64,000 nucleotides of DNA from Schoenobius gigantellus (Eukaryota; Arthropoda; Insecta; Lepidoptera; Crambidae). The notes under the pieces were generated by a model, which was not told the origin of the DNA, did no database searches, and worked only from the letters and a program-made list of their open reading frames with translations. Shown piece after piece: positions 32,483 to 47,000 of this stretch (position 1 is the stretch's first letter; each line of letters starts with the position of its first letter). Made by a program: the position numbers and the translations under genes. The stretch lies in assembly GCA_963935595.1 (NCBI GenBank), contig OZ012544.1, positions 24,523,929-24,587,928 on the forward strand, given 5' to 3'.

Positions 32483-34216
32483 CAGTGGTGGACACATAAT
32501 TAAAGACACTTGTAGGACATTCAGTTTTCAAGGTTTACTAACCCTATTTTTTTTTATTATAATGCAATAAGAGCTTGCAATACTGTTTAACTTACTGTAA
32601 TGGTTATCATGAAATGTTTGAAATGAAATAAAGAGAACAAAGATATTGTATTTTAACTTTAAATTAAGTGTAACTTTATTGCAAGCAGTATGAACTAATA
32701 TAGACACTTGGCCAACTAATTAAAGACATGCAAATTAAGTAACTATTAAAAAATAAATATTGTAAATATTGAAACGAACTTGATTATTATATATTTTAAA
32801 AACATGATTGATGTATTTTAAAAACATAAAAACCAAGTTATTAATATTTTGTCGCATGTGCTTTAGCAGCAATGACAGCCTGACACCGCCTAGGCATTGA
32901 AGAGATCAAATTATTGCAGGTTTCAATTGAAATCTGCTCCTATGCTTTTTTAAATGCCGTGTAAAGTTGATCCTGTTACTTGTACTCGTTCGTTTTTTTG
33001 CCACTATTTTGTTTGTTCACACGGTACCACTAGTTTTCGATCGGGCTAGTACCGGGACTGTACGGTATCCAATCTTAAGCTGTTAGTGATTGGCTCCTAA
33101 GAAATTCTTTCACCACTGCTGAAGTGTGCTTGGGATCGTTATTGTGTTGAAAAGTCCATATCATCGGCATACGGCAACATGGGTTCTCCTAAAATATTCT
33201 TATATTGAAAATTATCTATGTTTACCTTTTTTTTTTAATAGGTCCACTGTGACCAGAAAAACATGCCCAAACTTTGATATTTAAAACCCCTTTTATGTTT
33301 GTCTGTTTTATTTGTGTACTTTGGATTTATTTCTTTTTTGGAGGAATGCCTCACATAAACTCTTCCATCAGAGTTAACCATATTAATTTTAATTTCGTCG
33401 AAAAAAAATATACTTCTCCACTGTTGTTCTGTCCAGTGTGCATTTTTTGCCAAATTGTAATCTTATTCTGATATTTTCCTTCTTTAAAAGTGGGACATTA
33501 CGAGAAATTCTTCAAAACAAGTTTGCCTCACATAATCACCTTTAAACCGTTCGCACACACTCCTCTAGACCCCTCTGCACCAAATACTTCTAAACGAACA
33601 ACTTCTCATCCTTTGAAAGGCTCTTTTTTAGCCAACAATGCTATTCTTGAGTCTTCTCGTGGGGTTGTTTTTCTTGGTCTAGGTTTCCTAGGCACATTTA
33701 TCCGTAGTATTAAACTTCTTTAAATGCCGGATAGCTTTCATAACCATATCTTTAGAGCATCGCAAGTGATCTACAATTTTCCTGTGTGACCAACCCTTGT
33801 CATAAAAATTGAGAATTATCTTCCTTGTAGAAGGTTCGCAACTTTTGCTGTTCCCATATTAGTTCAGTTTAAATTTCACAATCAAACATAAAGCAATGTT
33901 GAAACTGAGCTAGTTCTTGCGTATCACGAAAATTCGCGGCATAATAGAAAAAATAAAAGTGCTCCTTTTATTTTTATTTAATTAGCTGGCCAGCGGCAAA
34001 TGCATCGAAAAAGTTTGTGTTACATTTAAAAACGGAATTAATCTAAACTATTGCTAATATTTTTTTTTTGCTGTCCTCATTTTAAAAATACAGCGTCAGT
34101 GCAGTGTAAAATAACAATTCAAATGGAATTGATACCTATCTTGGGTATCTAAATATCATTTATTTTGTTGTATGTGGTCAACATCAAGGGTGTCTTTAAT
34201 TATGTGACCACCACTG
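32483..34216 (-). mobile_element. Tc1-like DNA transposon, full length but decayed
   Basis: CAGTGGTGGACACATAATTA at the left end and its inverted partner CAGTGGTGGTCACATAATTA at the right form terminal repeats of about 28 bp with one clear mismatch. TA flanks both sides, as expected for Tc1/mariner. The 1.73-kb length is typical. The transposase gene on the minus strand is broken. Confidence 0.9.
32848..33865 (-). pseudogene. Tc1-like transposase pseudogene
   Basis: In order on the minus strand there is an HTH region with GWSHRKIVDHLRCSKDMVMK near 33740-33810, then the nuclease part with QWRSIFFFDEIKIN (33390-33430, first Asp) and DGRVYVRH. ADDMDFSTQ follows near 33150-33180, and finally the C-terminal CRQAVIAA-type region near 32870. 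Several frameshifts and stops separate these parts, so the gene is inactive. Confidence 0.8.
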
Positions 34217-34344
34217 TATATATTAGATATATTATTGAATTGGAATGACCAACATATTCACTTAATCATTGTAATGAGTAGGATGTGCACCAATACCTAC
34301 CTATTTTTATACACATTTTTTTAAAAATATATGTCGCCCCACTA

Positions 34345-34512
34345 ATATTTTCTCCTGTGTTGTGCGTGCAGTTACAAACATAGAATATTACATGCACATA
34401 CGCCCAGACCGGAACAAATTTCTGTAGGCCATACAAAATATTGGTCCCATATGGGAATAGAATCCGCTACCCGTTTGTAGTAGGCGATCATTCGACCTCT
34501 GCACTAACAGTA
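34345..34512 (-). repeat. tRNA-derived SINE remnant
   Basis: On the plus strand ATGGGAATAGAATCCGCTAC is the complement of a degenerate tRNA B box (GGATTCTATTCC). It is preceded by a CGCCCAGACCGGAAC stretch that I know from a common lepidopteran SINE. The right part (GATCATTCGACCTCTGCACT) would be the tRNA 5' half. It sits just upstream of the DXO exon. Confidence 0.5.
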
Positions 34513-34545
34513 TCGTTATAATTATGTACAAATATCTTTTTTTAG

Positions 34546-35040
34546 GATTTTATCAACTGATGCAAAATATGAGTCAACAAGGACATGTAACTTTAAAAAA
34601 ACCTCAAATTGTTGGTTATATGAGTGTTGATGTTTACCGGGAATTTAATGCTGATTTGTCTCAATTAAAATTTTTAAATAATATTTCAAATGAGGATCTT
34701 TACATGAACCTTAATCATAGAATCAATGAAGCTATAAAAAGAACTACTAATGATAATAATGAAAAAATTATTCTACTATTGAAATTTATTTTGAACAATA
34801 AACAATACTTATTAAATATTTTTGAACATTTGACGATTGTCACATATAGAAGAACATTAATAAGTGTAATGTGTAATGCTGTCAACCAAGAGCACACAAG
34901 AATCATTGCAAGTTTGTTTAATGGAAGCATTTACTTATGTTCTGTAGAAAGTCCCAAGCACCATGGACAATCATCAAATAACACACAAAATGAAATTTTC
35001 TGTGCATGGGGCTACAAGTTTGAACAATACATGTTGTCTG
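34546..35040 (+). CDS. DXO homologue, exon with the N-terminal part
   Basis: A polypyrimidine-AG acceptor (CTTTTTTTAG) ends at 34545. The ATG at 34560 starts MQNMSQQGHVTLKK, and MSQQ at 34572 is an alternative. The exon ends TTGTCTG|GTAAGT in phase 1, inside the motif GYKFEQYMLSG. Confidence 0.85.
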
Positions 35041-38000
35041 GTAAGTACTAAATAGTCAAATTAGTGGTAACACTACAAATAGTTTCAGCTTAGTATAATA
35101 ATTTTTGTAGTTGTAGTAGTTTTTTTTATTTTTTTTATTAATTTATTTCGACATAAAAATCAGATATAAGCATTGTTTTAAAGTGACTGAAACCCGATCA
35201 GGTTTGTCTAGTCACCATTCATTCGTCTTAATTACAAAAAAAAAAAACCAGCAAACGAACACAAATAAGCGGCCAAAGCCGAAAACATAGCTACACAAAC
35301 TAGAATATAAACTGCACACGTACGCTGCGCGCGCATAAGCTGAATGAGTGCATGCGCATCGCTCGTGCTCGGGTACAAGTGAACACAAAAAGCATTATAG
35401 AAATAAAGTTATTATATCGCAGTAAATTCTTTGGACGTAAAATAATATTTTAGCTTCCGCTTAGCGTTATCAACACCCAAAATCATTTGTATTTCTTTCG
35501 GTAAATCGTTTATTATTGTTGGAAGAATACAAGATAGCCTTCTTTTTCCATAAAAGTTAGTTGAGCCCAACTTGAAGAGTTTTTTCTGCGTAACCTGTCT
35601 CGTCTGCTTTCTATGACTTTACTGTCGGCAAAGTCGGTACTGTGTGAAGTTGTTCACTAAGTATTGCATAATTTGTCTTATCATAGACTGACATGACCTT
35701 GCAATATCTAAAAAGCTCACTATAGTTGTCCCTAAATTTTTCTTTTTTTTTATTGACCATTAATTTTAGAAGTCGCACCTGTAGATTATAAATTTTATTT
35801 AAGTATGTTTTGAATGTGCGACCATAACCAAAAATTCCATATGCAACAATAGGATCAACCAATGTCCTGTACAATATCATCAGTATGTGAAGTGGTATTT
35901 TGCTCTTAATTATGGTAAATCTTGACAGCAGAGCACGCAGTTTTTCACATACGGTTTCCACATGAGGCCCCCAGTTGAGGCGATTGTCTATTATCAGACC
36001 TAAATATTTTTGTTGTTCTACTAGGTCAACTGACGGGCATTGACAAGGTGTTATTTTTTTGTGCATACATTCGTGACCGTGAATAGCTATTGCAATATCG
36101 TGATTTGTGTGATTATGACTTGAATGTATGTGCAAAAGCTTAGTTTTTTGCCCATTCAGCACAAGCCCCATGTCATGGGACCACTCGTTTAGCAGTGACA
36201 AATCGTACTGGAGGTTATTTTGGACAGCTCGGATATCGCGATCCGCCGCTATTAAGCGTCATCCGCGAACTGGTACACTTTGCATTTTTTAACTATATTG
36301 TTAACATCGTTAACATACGCTAAATAGTGCAAAGGACCGAGCACTGATCCTTGAGCTGTGCCCTCAGATACTTTCCTTTTGTCACTGTAGGTATCGGCAA
36401 CTTTAACCTGGTACGTGCGGTTTTTAAGGTAATCTGTGCTTCAGTTGAGTAGCGGACCCCTAATCCCTGTCAATTCGAGTTTTTCCAACAATGTGCTATG
36501 TTGAAGTGTATCAAATGCCTTACTATAATCTATGAAAGCAATAAGCACGTGTTTTTTTTCGTTTAAGTAGGTATTTATGTCATCAGTAAATTTTGATAAA
36601 AGTAAGGAAGTGCTTTTTTTGGGTTGAAATCCGAATTGGTTCGAACTCAAAATACTATTTACTTGATAAAATTCTTGAATTTGATCACCAATAAACTTTT
36701 CGGTTATTTTGTCTATAATAGGCAATATTGAAATCGGCCTATAATTGGAGTAGTCATCATAGCAACCTTGCTTGTGTATGGGGCGGATCACAAAAGTTAG
36801 CATCATCATTCATCATATAGATGGGGTTGTTCTAGTCTCAACGCTGCCTGGTATCGCTGCTTCTTGCTGTATATGCAAGTTCAGTGGAGTTATGTATAGC
36901 ATCACTTCCAAGGCAGCTTTAAATTTGTTTCGCAAATTTTTTCATCTGATTCGTTTTTGGCCACAAAAGTACTCCATAGTCTAGATCCATAGCTTACCCT
37001 CTGTCTTATGAGAATCAACTGTATATAACTCCGCCTGATGGTAAGAGGTGAGACAGGCCCAAATGAGTTGACAGAAAGAGGAGGGACCACACCCACTATC
37101 CTACCTGCCCGCCCCCTGCCAGGCCAAAAGATGCTTTTTCACACCTCTTTTGAAAGAACCCATGTTGTAGGATGGAGGAAACATGTGCGCAGGTAGAGAA
37201 TTCCAAGTGTGGGATGAACGGCAGAAGAAGGAATCTTGGAAATTCTTGGTACTGTGTGAAAAGGAGGATACAGTGTAGGGATGACTCTGAAGGCCTTTCC
37301 GCGTGCTTCTGTTAAGGAATGAAGAGGGAGGGATAAGGTTAAGGAGCTCCTCAGATCATTACCCATTCGGTAAAAGGCGCTAAGTGAGGCGATGTCGCGA
37401 CGAAATTGTAGAGGTTCGAGGGTGTTAGTTGCCTCTACAGGCTCTTCATCGCCAATTATGCGAATAGCGGGACGCTGCAATCTGTCCAGAGCATCGAGGA
37501 GGTACTGAGCGGAGCCGTTCCAAAGGTAGGAGCAATATTCCACGCAAGACCTAATCTGAGTTTTATACAACATGCAAAGTTGGTCCCGTGCAAAATACCT
37601 ACGCACCTTGTTCAGAACATGAAGTTTCCGTTAGGCAGTAGTTATAACGGATTAAATGTAGTCTCTGGGGTTCAAATCGCAGCGAATGTTTATTCCGAGC
37701 AAGGTGATATTGCTCTGCGTGTGAAGGGTTGTGCCCTGAAGAGAAGGAAGGAAGGAAAGGTGACATTTCGCCGAGAACGCGCAAACCTGAGTTTTCTTAG
37801 CATTGAACTCAACAAGATTGTTGGAACCCCATTCGGAGATGAGGTCCAGCGTCCTGTTGAGCTCAATGATAAGATTCTCCCTCTGCCTACCAATATCACC
37901 ACGAGCAGCCCCTGAGCTTCCGTGATATCCCCATACTCTGTACTGTCATCTGCATAGCAATGTATACTTCCCAAAGAAAGCATGTCATTGATATGCAGAA

Positions 38001-41000
38001 GAAACAATGTTGGGGAGAGAACAGAGCCTTGTGGAACTCCAGCGCTCACTGCCACAAACTCGAAGCGCAGCTGTCAACGACAATGCGAATTCTACGCTCG
38101 TAGAGGAAGATGGCAATCCACGTACAGAACTGTGCGGGTAATCCGTCACTCATTTATGTAAAAGGACCGCTAGAATGTCACCTGTTGACCGTTGACGAAA
38201 CCCATACTGACGGTCATTAAGCAACTAGTGACCTTCCAGGTAATGGATCAGCTGGGTATTAAGGATCCTCTCCATAATTTTACACAAAATGGAAGTGACG
38301 GTTATAGGGCAGTAGTTAGCCAGATCAGAACGATCTCCCTTTTGGGAACCGGCTGGACATTGGCCTCTTTCCAAGATTTCACAACACAACCAGCAAAGAA
38401 CGACAGATGGTATAGATAGATTATAGACGCATCAGAACTGGAGTCAACTCCGCCGCACACTTCTTAAGAATAATCGCAGGAATGCCGTCTGGTCCACTTG
38501 CTTTCCGAATATAGATCGACTGTAGCTCCGCCCGCAGATCACGCTGTCTGATGCGGATATCACCCATGGTGCTGCCACAATGGGACAGTGTCGGAGGTTG
38601 TGCACCACAGTCATCGACACGGAAATGAGCCACGAAGTGTTTTGCCAGGAGGTCCTCTTTGTCCTGTGGCTGATGAGCAAGTGGTCAGTGGGGCGAGGCA
38701 CTCGCCTCCCCAGCTGCCGGCCACCGGACGATCGATGCGATTCGTCCGGTGTTGGAGGAGTGGGTTGGGCGCCGGCAGGGCAGCCTCACGTTCCGCATGG
38801 TGCAGGTACTGACCGGGCATGGCTGCTTCGGTCACTACTTGCACCGGGTCGAAACGCCGCGGTGTCACCACTGCGACGCTCCCGACGATACTGCCGAGCA
38901 CACCTTGTTGGTGTGTCCGGCCTGGCGACCCCAGCGTAGCGAACTTAACGCTGCGCTGGGAGGCGGAGACCTCTCGCTGCCGAGCATGGTCGTGGCCATG
39001 CTCCGCGGCGAGGCGGAATGGGAGGCTGTCGCCTCCTTCTGTGAAGAAGTAATCTCGCAGAAGGAGGCTGCGGAGAGGGAGCGGGAGGAAAATCCCCAAG
39101 CCGCTCCCCTCCGCCGCAGACGGATAGGCAGGCGAAGGCGGGCATTCGCGCAAGCAATGCCCGTCTAATGATCTGCCCTCCGTCTGGGGATTGCCCTGGT
39201 GTTCTCGGGCAATCCTCCCTTGGCGATAGCCCGACCAACCTGGTCGGGTTTGCCCGGGCGCGCTGGTAGTGGTAGTCGCAGTGTGGACCTTACCTCTGCG
39301 CGCCCACAAGGGCAGGGAGAACACCGGGGGTTTTAGTGGGTCGGCTTGGCACTCTGCCGAGCCAACCCTACACACGCCCGCCGTCTAGCCAACGGCGGGT
39401 ACGGTGCGGTTGCGCATTTCCCCCCGACAAAACTATACATATATACCGTAATAATACCGTATTATGGCGACAAACAAAAAAAATAAATAAATAAATGTTT
39501 TGAGATGCTCGTAATTAAAAAACGCATCTGTATTATATATTTTTTAAAAAGCAAATTTATTTAAATATGCAACGCAAGTAGCTAGTTTGCTGGTTTTAAA
39601 AAAATAATGATGTTCCAGTCATTTTACTACGACGGTTCCCGCGTTTTTCTTTGCAACGACGATGGAGCTTAAACGCGAACATTTGCGTGCTATGATATTT
39701 TATGATTTTAAAATTGGTTTAACTGAAAAACTTAGCCTTCAACGATTACAATCAGCGTTAGAGGTGTCTGCCCCATCTCGAGCAACGGTTTTTAGATGGT
39801 TCAGTGAATTTAAAAGGGGTAAAACAAACCTGGGCGTCAGTGGCTCTGTGGACTCGGCGCTTGCCTTCCAATCGGGGGGTCAGGGTACGAGACCCGCCAT
39901 GTACCAATGTGTTTTTCGTTTCGAATTTCATATGTACATTTGTCTGACAATCCTACGGTGAAGAAAAACATCGTGAGGCAACCTGCATACATCTGCGAAG
40001 AAATTCAGTGATGTATGTGAAGTCGACCAATCCGCACTGGGCCAGCGTGGTTGACTAAGGCCTAATCACCCTAACATAGGGTAGGCTCGAACCCCTCGGT
40101 GGGGGACGTACATGAGCTGTGATGATGAAAACAAACCTCGAAGATGCTATGGTCAAGAGGATAACCACAAACGGCAGTAACTGCAGAAAATGTGTGGATT
40201 ACTGAAATGATGGTGCGAGAAGACCCACGAATTACTTACTCGGACATCGAAAAGATTCTTGGCGTTAGTTCGGGGAGCGTTAACATTATTTTGCATCAAC
40301 ATCTTGGAGTGAGGAAGCTTTGCTGTCGTTGGATCCCGCGTTTGCTCTCAGACACTGAAAAACAGGCCCGTGTGGATTGGTGCCGCGAAATGCGTCTACG
40401 ATTTGAAAATGGAACGTCAAGACGTGTTTCGGAAATCATCACAGGCGACGAAACGTGGATTTATCAATATGATCCGGAAAATAGGAGACAGTCGTCAGTA
40501 TGGGTCTTTTCAGATGGAAAGTTGCCGACAAAACTGCAAAGACCTCGTAACGTTGGTAAAAAAATGGTGGCTAGTTTTTTTTTCTCGAAGCGGGCATGTA
40601 TCCACAAGAATGTTGGAAAATCATAGATCTGTTAACTCGGCATGATACAACAGTAGCATTGCCGAAAGTTTTCCAAGCTCTGCGAGCAAGGAGACCAAAG
40701 ACTGGGCTTCGGGGAATCAAGCTGCATCACGACAAAGCTTCGTCACATACGTCCCTCAGAACAAAGGCGTTTCTTGTGGAATCCGGTGTTGAAACCTTGC
40801 TCCATCCACCGTACAGTCCTGATTTAGCTCCCTGTGATTTCTTTTTGTTCCCGATAATCAAGAAAAAAATAAAAGGGAAATTTTTTTCGTGTGCCGAAAA
40901 ACCGTGGCGGCCTACGAAGTCGCAATTTCGGACCGATCGGATCAAGACTGGCAAAAGTGTTTTAACAGTTGGTTTAGGCGAATGGAACTTTGCATAGAGA

Positions 41001-44000
41001 ATGACGGAGAGTATTTCGATAAAATCTTTATATATATAAATGAATCGCTGTGTGTTAGTCTCGCAAAAACTTTGAAACGGTTCGACAGATTCTTACGAAA
41101 TTTTCTGTGTGTTTGAATTTGGTTCAAGGAAGTTTTAAACGTACAGTTGGACCTGGTAGGTGGCGCTGTAATTGGGTGGGACAACGTCCGCCGGGCCCAC
41201 TAGTGTAAAATAAATATTGTTAATATCTTCTATAGTTTTTTCTTGTCTCAAAATTTATCGAGTTACCCACGTAACAATGTTTATAGCATTGTTGTGTTCC
41301 CACAATTTTGGGGTAAGATAGCCAGTTCCTCAGTTGTCGAGGAGTCCAGGCGATGCTCGCTTCCACCTTCGGCTTTATCGTCACTTACCATCAGGTGAGA
41401 TGAAGGCCAAGAGTTTCCCTGTTGTATGTAATAAAAAGCCCTCTTACACAACTTGGTGGCATTATTGTAGGCTGTTTTCAATAAGCTAGTTGTTCCCGAT
41501 CGCAGCTCTAATTTATTTATAAGAGTTTGTAAACGTAGCGTTAGGCGGATGTCACTCGTCTGTGGTTGTTGTTCAGACTAGGCATGGGTAATATCGGATT
41601 TTCGCTGTATTGTATCGTATCTATATATCGGTTTTGAATATCAGATATTGAAACTATATATTTCAATATCTATATATTGGTCGGAATCTACGGTACTCTG
41701 AAACCTAGATATACCACACAATGTCACATCGTACACATATTTTTAAATATTTTGGTTTTGTGAATAAATTTTGAATGATATCTATTAAATTCGACCGTCG
41801 ACACTGACAATTTACGTTGCAAAACATAAGGTCTAAAACTAATTTGACATTCATTGAAAGATTATAGGTAATAAATAAATAGTTTCAGAACACTTGAGTC
41901 AAAGTAATACCATACTTTTTTGCTAATAATTAACTTTAGATTAAACCTTATTTTGTTGCTAATAACGTTCAAACTAAAAAGATACGCTCATTCGTTCTGC
42001 CAACATAACAATATTTCTCGCTCGCTCATGTATATATTGTTAAACTGTGGTTCAGTCGTATCTATGTTTTTAGTCAGATTTCCGAGTATCATAGATTTTT
42101 TGGGTATATGCGTATTGTTTATTACTTGGTTATGGCCGGTCGGTGAAGTCGTGCGATATCCAATATATAGTTTGTTCGCCGAGCGATATATAGATATTGG
42201 ATATTGTGCCGGTACATAGATATTGTATCTGTATACGATTTGTATCGCCCACTCCTAGTTCAGACTGCTCTCTGCACTTTGTAAAAATCATTGTTAGAAT
42301 TTGTGATTAATCCGAATATAAAAAGTATCCTATTAAGTATGTCTTTTTATTAACTATAAAAACATGGTGTCAGTCAAGTGGTAAATATGAGTGAACCGGA
42401 TTACAAGGCCCTTATGGCTCAGCAAGCCAAATTGCTCAATACGTTGTAGACTCAAATGTCGATCATGCAGCAACAAATGCAAAATATGTTTTCGATATCT
42501 GGCGGCGCAATGGCGGCCAATGCTAGTCATGTCAGTGTTCCCTGGCCACAACCATTAGAGGTGGAGACAGGTGATCCTTTTGAAAACTTGGAATTCTTCA
42601 AGCATAGATGGGAAAACTACAATGTGGCAACCGGTATGAACAAATGGGGTCCCGAGAAAAGTGAAGTTAAGGCGAGTCTTCTCTTAAGTGCTATTGGGAA
42701 TGCAGCAATGAAAAAATATATGGATTTTAGTTTATCAAGTGAGAAAAAGAAATGTGACGTTTCTATCTTTAAAAAAATGGAGGAAACAATCATAAAAAAA
42801 ACAAACGTCATATACTCGCGCTATTTATTCAACATGAGAAGCCAGTTGCAAGATGAAAGTTTCGATGATTATTTGTTGGCTCTGAAGAAGTTGGTAAAAC
42901 CATGTAATTATGGGACGTTGACAGATGAAATACTGAGAGACCGTATTGTAGTGGGTATAAAAGACAATGAAGTAATAAAAGAGCTACTCCGGAAAGAGGA
43001 TCTAGTTTTGGACTCTGCTATTAATATATGCAGAGCGGCGGAAAGAGCATCAGAGCAGGTGGCTGATTTGCAAAGGGAAGAAACAGTGAATAAAATTACC
43101 ACTTTTGAGAAGAAAGGTGCTGTTCCTAGGAAATGCAAATTTTGTGGTGGTACTCATGTCTTTGAAAAGAATATATGCCCTGCATGGGGAAAACTATGTG
43201 AGGAGTGTAATGGCCGCAATCATTTCAAGAAAGTGTGCAAAAAGAGGCGCCCTATAGTCAATGAAATTAATGAAGATATAGACTCAGATGAAAGTGTCAT
43301 TATTGCAGAGGTGCGCACCAACAGCAGCACAGGTAAGGTTTAAGCACCACTGTTGTTCAAGATAAAAAATGAATGGCAGAAAATATACTGTACTTTGGAT
43401 ACAGGGGCACAGGTGTGTGTTATGGGGGCTTCTAATTACAAAAAAATCACAGGGCTACCTGATTTGTCCAAGTTATCTCCAACGTCTCAAAAGCTAAGAT
43501 GTTTTAATGGATCGCCGGTGAAGACTTTTGGAGTGGCTGTTTTTTAATGTTGCAGAGACAAGCAAGTGTTTAAGATAAAATTTCACATTGTGAATCTCCA
43601 CCATGCCCCTTTATTGTCTGAAAAGGCCTGCGTCTCACTGGGCTTTATCAAGTATTGTGAGAAAGTTACTTCTGAAGTTGATTGCTCAGAATGTGAACGC
43701 ATTATAAAACAATATAGTGATGTTTTCGAAGGCTATGGTGAGCTACCAGGTGAAGTTACACTGAAATTGACAAGACAATTCCAGCACGTATTCAAGCAGC
43801 CCGTCGTTTTCCCATTTGCCTAAGAGAGCGATTGAAGTCTGAACTAGAGATGTTAGAAGCAGATGGCATAATTTCTAAAGAATTGGAACACACAGAATGG
43901 GTAAATAACATTTTGATTGTTAGTAAAGATACTAAGTTCCGAATTTGCCTAGATCCTAATTTATTAAATAAAGCATTGAAGAGACCTAACTTTCAATTTA

Positions 44001-47000
44001 TTACATTAGATGAGATGTTACCAGAATTGAGTAAAGCTAAGGTTTTTAGTACAGTAGATACAAAAAGAGGGTTTTGGCAGTGTCGACTTACAGAAGAGAG
44101 TAGCAAGTTAACTACATTTTGGACACCGTTTGGTCGTTACAGATGGCTCCGACTACCTCACTCAGCTCACGACTCAGCTCATCACCAGAGATTTTTCAGC
44201 AGAAGTTGACCAGCCTTCTCAGAGGTCTTAAGGGCATCGAAATCATAGCTGATGACATTTTGATTTATGGAGTTGGAGAAACCATTGACGAGGCAGTTAA
44301 GGATCATAATAAAAAAATTGAATTATTACTGAAGAGACTCCGGGAAATTAACTGTAAGTTGAATATAGACAAAGTCAATCTTCTAAATACTTCTGTCAAG
44401 TTTTATGGACATGTACTAACAAAGGATGGCTTAAGAGTGGATGAATCAAAGGTAGATGCTATTAGAGGCATGCCGACCCCAACTTGTAGCAAAGATATTT
44501 TGCGATTTTTGGGTATGGTTGGATATCTTAGTAAGTTCATTAAGAACTTTAGTGCTCAAGCCCCAAATCTCAGAAGATTGGCTAGAAAAGATGTTGATTT
44601 CATTTGGACTGAGACAGAAAATTCAGAATTTTTAAATTTGAAAAACAGTTTGAGCAATTTGCCTACTTTGAGATATTTTGATGTAAATAAAGAAGTAGTA
44701 ATTGAGTGTGATGCCAGTGAGTTTGGACTGGGTGCTGCTCTATACCAAGATAACCAAGTCATATGTTTTGCTTCCAGATGTCTAAATTCCACAGAAAAGA
44801 AATATGCTCAAATTGAAAAGGAGATGCTGGCAGTGGTATTTGCATGCAAAAGATTTAATCAATATGTGGCTGGTCATAGCAGGACTTTAGTCAGAACGGA
44901 TCACAAACCCTTGATTTATATAATGGAGAAACCTCTGGTAGAAGCACCAAAAAGATTACAGATGATGCTGTTAACTCTTCAAAAATATAATGTACGTTTG
45001 GAATTTATTCAAGGTAAAGAAAATTTGGTAGCAGATGCCTTGTCAAGAGCTCCAATTTATGATGCAGATGATACCTATGATTTAGAAAGGAAAATTAATG
45101 AAAGAAAAGTTTATAGACTGATTAGTAAAGTTTCAAGTTTAAAATTTTTAAAAATATCTGACAAGTTGATTGAAAAAATTAAGGAAGAATATGCAAAGGA
45201 TGACTCATTGTTATTACTTATAAATTTTATAATTGAGGGATTTCCAAAATATATAGCTGACTGGCCAGATGAGCTCCAGTGTTTTCATCAATTTAAACAT
45301 GAATTGTCTACTTCGGAGGGCATGATATTCAGAAATAATCAGCTCGTGATACCAGAGTCTTTAAGAAAAAATATGTTGCATAGAGTACATGTCAGTCATA
45401 ATGGAGCTGCTAGCACGCTTCGTTTGGCTAGAGAGAACATTTTTTGGCCTAAAATGTCTGAAGCTATAAATGATTTGAATGTCTGAAGTGCCATGAAGTT
45501 CCATTATATCCATTTCAGTATATATCAATGGATGTGTTCTCTGTGGAGGATTTGAAGTTTTTGGTTACTATAGATCATTATTCAGATTTTTTTGAAATTG
45601 ACAATCTTTCTACTTTGACAGCCAAGGAGATAGTAGACATATGTAAAAAAATTTTGCTCGGCATGGCATCCCTCAGAGAGTTTGTACGGACAATGCCACT
45701 AATTTTGCTAGTGAGGTATTTAAAAAAATTTCGGAAGATTGGAATTTCCAGCATGTAACGTCATCTCCGCATCATCCAGCATCCAATGGCAAAGCTGAGG
45801 CAGCGGTAAAGATAGCAAAAAAACTTGTGGTTCAGAGTCGAGAAACTAAACAGGATCTGTGGTATAGTTTACTTCATCAGCGTAATATTCCTATTGAAAT
45901 GGATAAGTCTAGCCCGAACCAAAAACTTTTTTCACGTAGAACACGTACAGGTCTCCCGTGTCTTTTAAGATATCTTAAACCAAAAGTAGTTGCAGGAGTT
46001 TTATTTATTTATTTATTTATTTAGGACAACCAACAAGACATACACTGAAACATACACATAAAAATCTTAATACTTAGAGGTGAGCTAAGCGCTGTCTTAA
46101 TTAAAGGTCGCCACGGCATGCATTAACAAGGGTGGAGATGTATCAAAAATTAGTAACAACAAAAAAACCAGTAGAACAATTTAGGACAACCGAAAGACGA
46201 AAAAGGTGTTCCAGCTCTCTGGTGACAAATTCAACGATGTGTAAAAGCTTTCAAAATGAATGACAAATTCAAAGATCTGTAAAAGCTTTCAAAATGTGAT
46301 GTTTGAACTTGTGGAGGCTGCTGGAGAAAATATCAATATCAATATCCTTCCCGCCAAACAAAGTGTTATATTGATATTGCAACCTATTTAATGTGGAGAA
46401 TTTATGAGAGTTGGTTCTACATAGCTGAGGCAAAAAGGGTCTATATCCGGATAGACGCAGTGATTTTATAGGTACATTAAAGTTTATTTCCTGCAATAGC
46501 TGGGGGCAGTCCATATATCCATTGACTATTTTAAATAAGAGCACCTGATCTAGTAGTAATCTTCTGTTTTGAAGGCTATTTATTTTGAAATAGGACAGGC
46601 GTTCCTCGTATTTGGTGAGTATCCTAGCTTTATTGGATTGGAATGTTAAGTGCCACAGAAATCTTTTCTGTATACGTTCAAGTCTCTTAATGTGAGTATT
46701 ATAGAATGGAGACCGGACCTGACTACAATATTCAAGATGGGAGCGAACAAGTGTTAAGTATAATAATAATTTTGTAGATGATTTTTTAAATTCTTTACTA
46801 TTCCTTATAACGAAACCCAACATTTGAAAACCTTTGTTAGCTATTTTTCGGCGCTCTATCGCGGTGGGTTGCTGGATTAGGTATTTACTACTCAAAATAA
46901 AAAGTAAATTAGCACAGTAACTGTATTTCGTACACACAATATATTAATTATATTATGTAGTTACAAAAATGCTAAGACGACCGGCCTGTGCTGTGAACGA

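Larger units (their letters stand above)
39495..41270 (+). mobile_element. mariner element, interrupted by a SINE and a mini-Helitron
   Basis: The transposase remnant (39662-41024) defines the element. Terminal repeats are not clear: TTTTGAGA near 39498 and TCTCAAAA near 41246 may be their remains. It carries two younger insertions. Confidence 0.65.
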
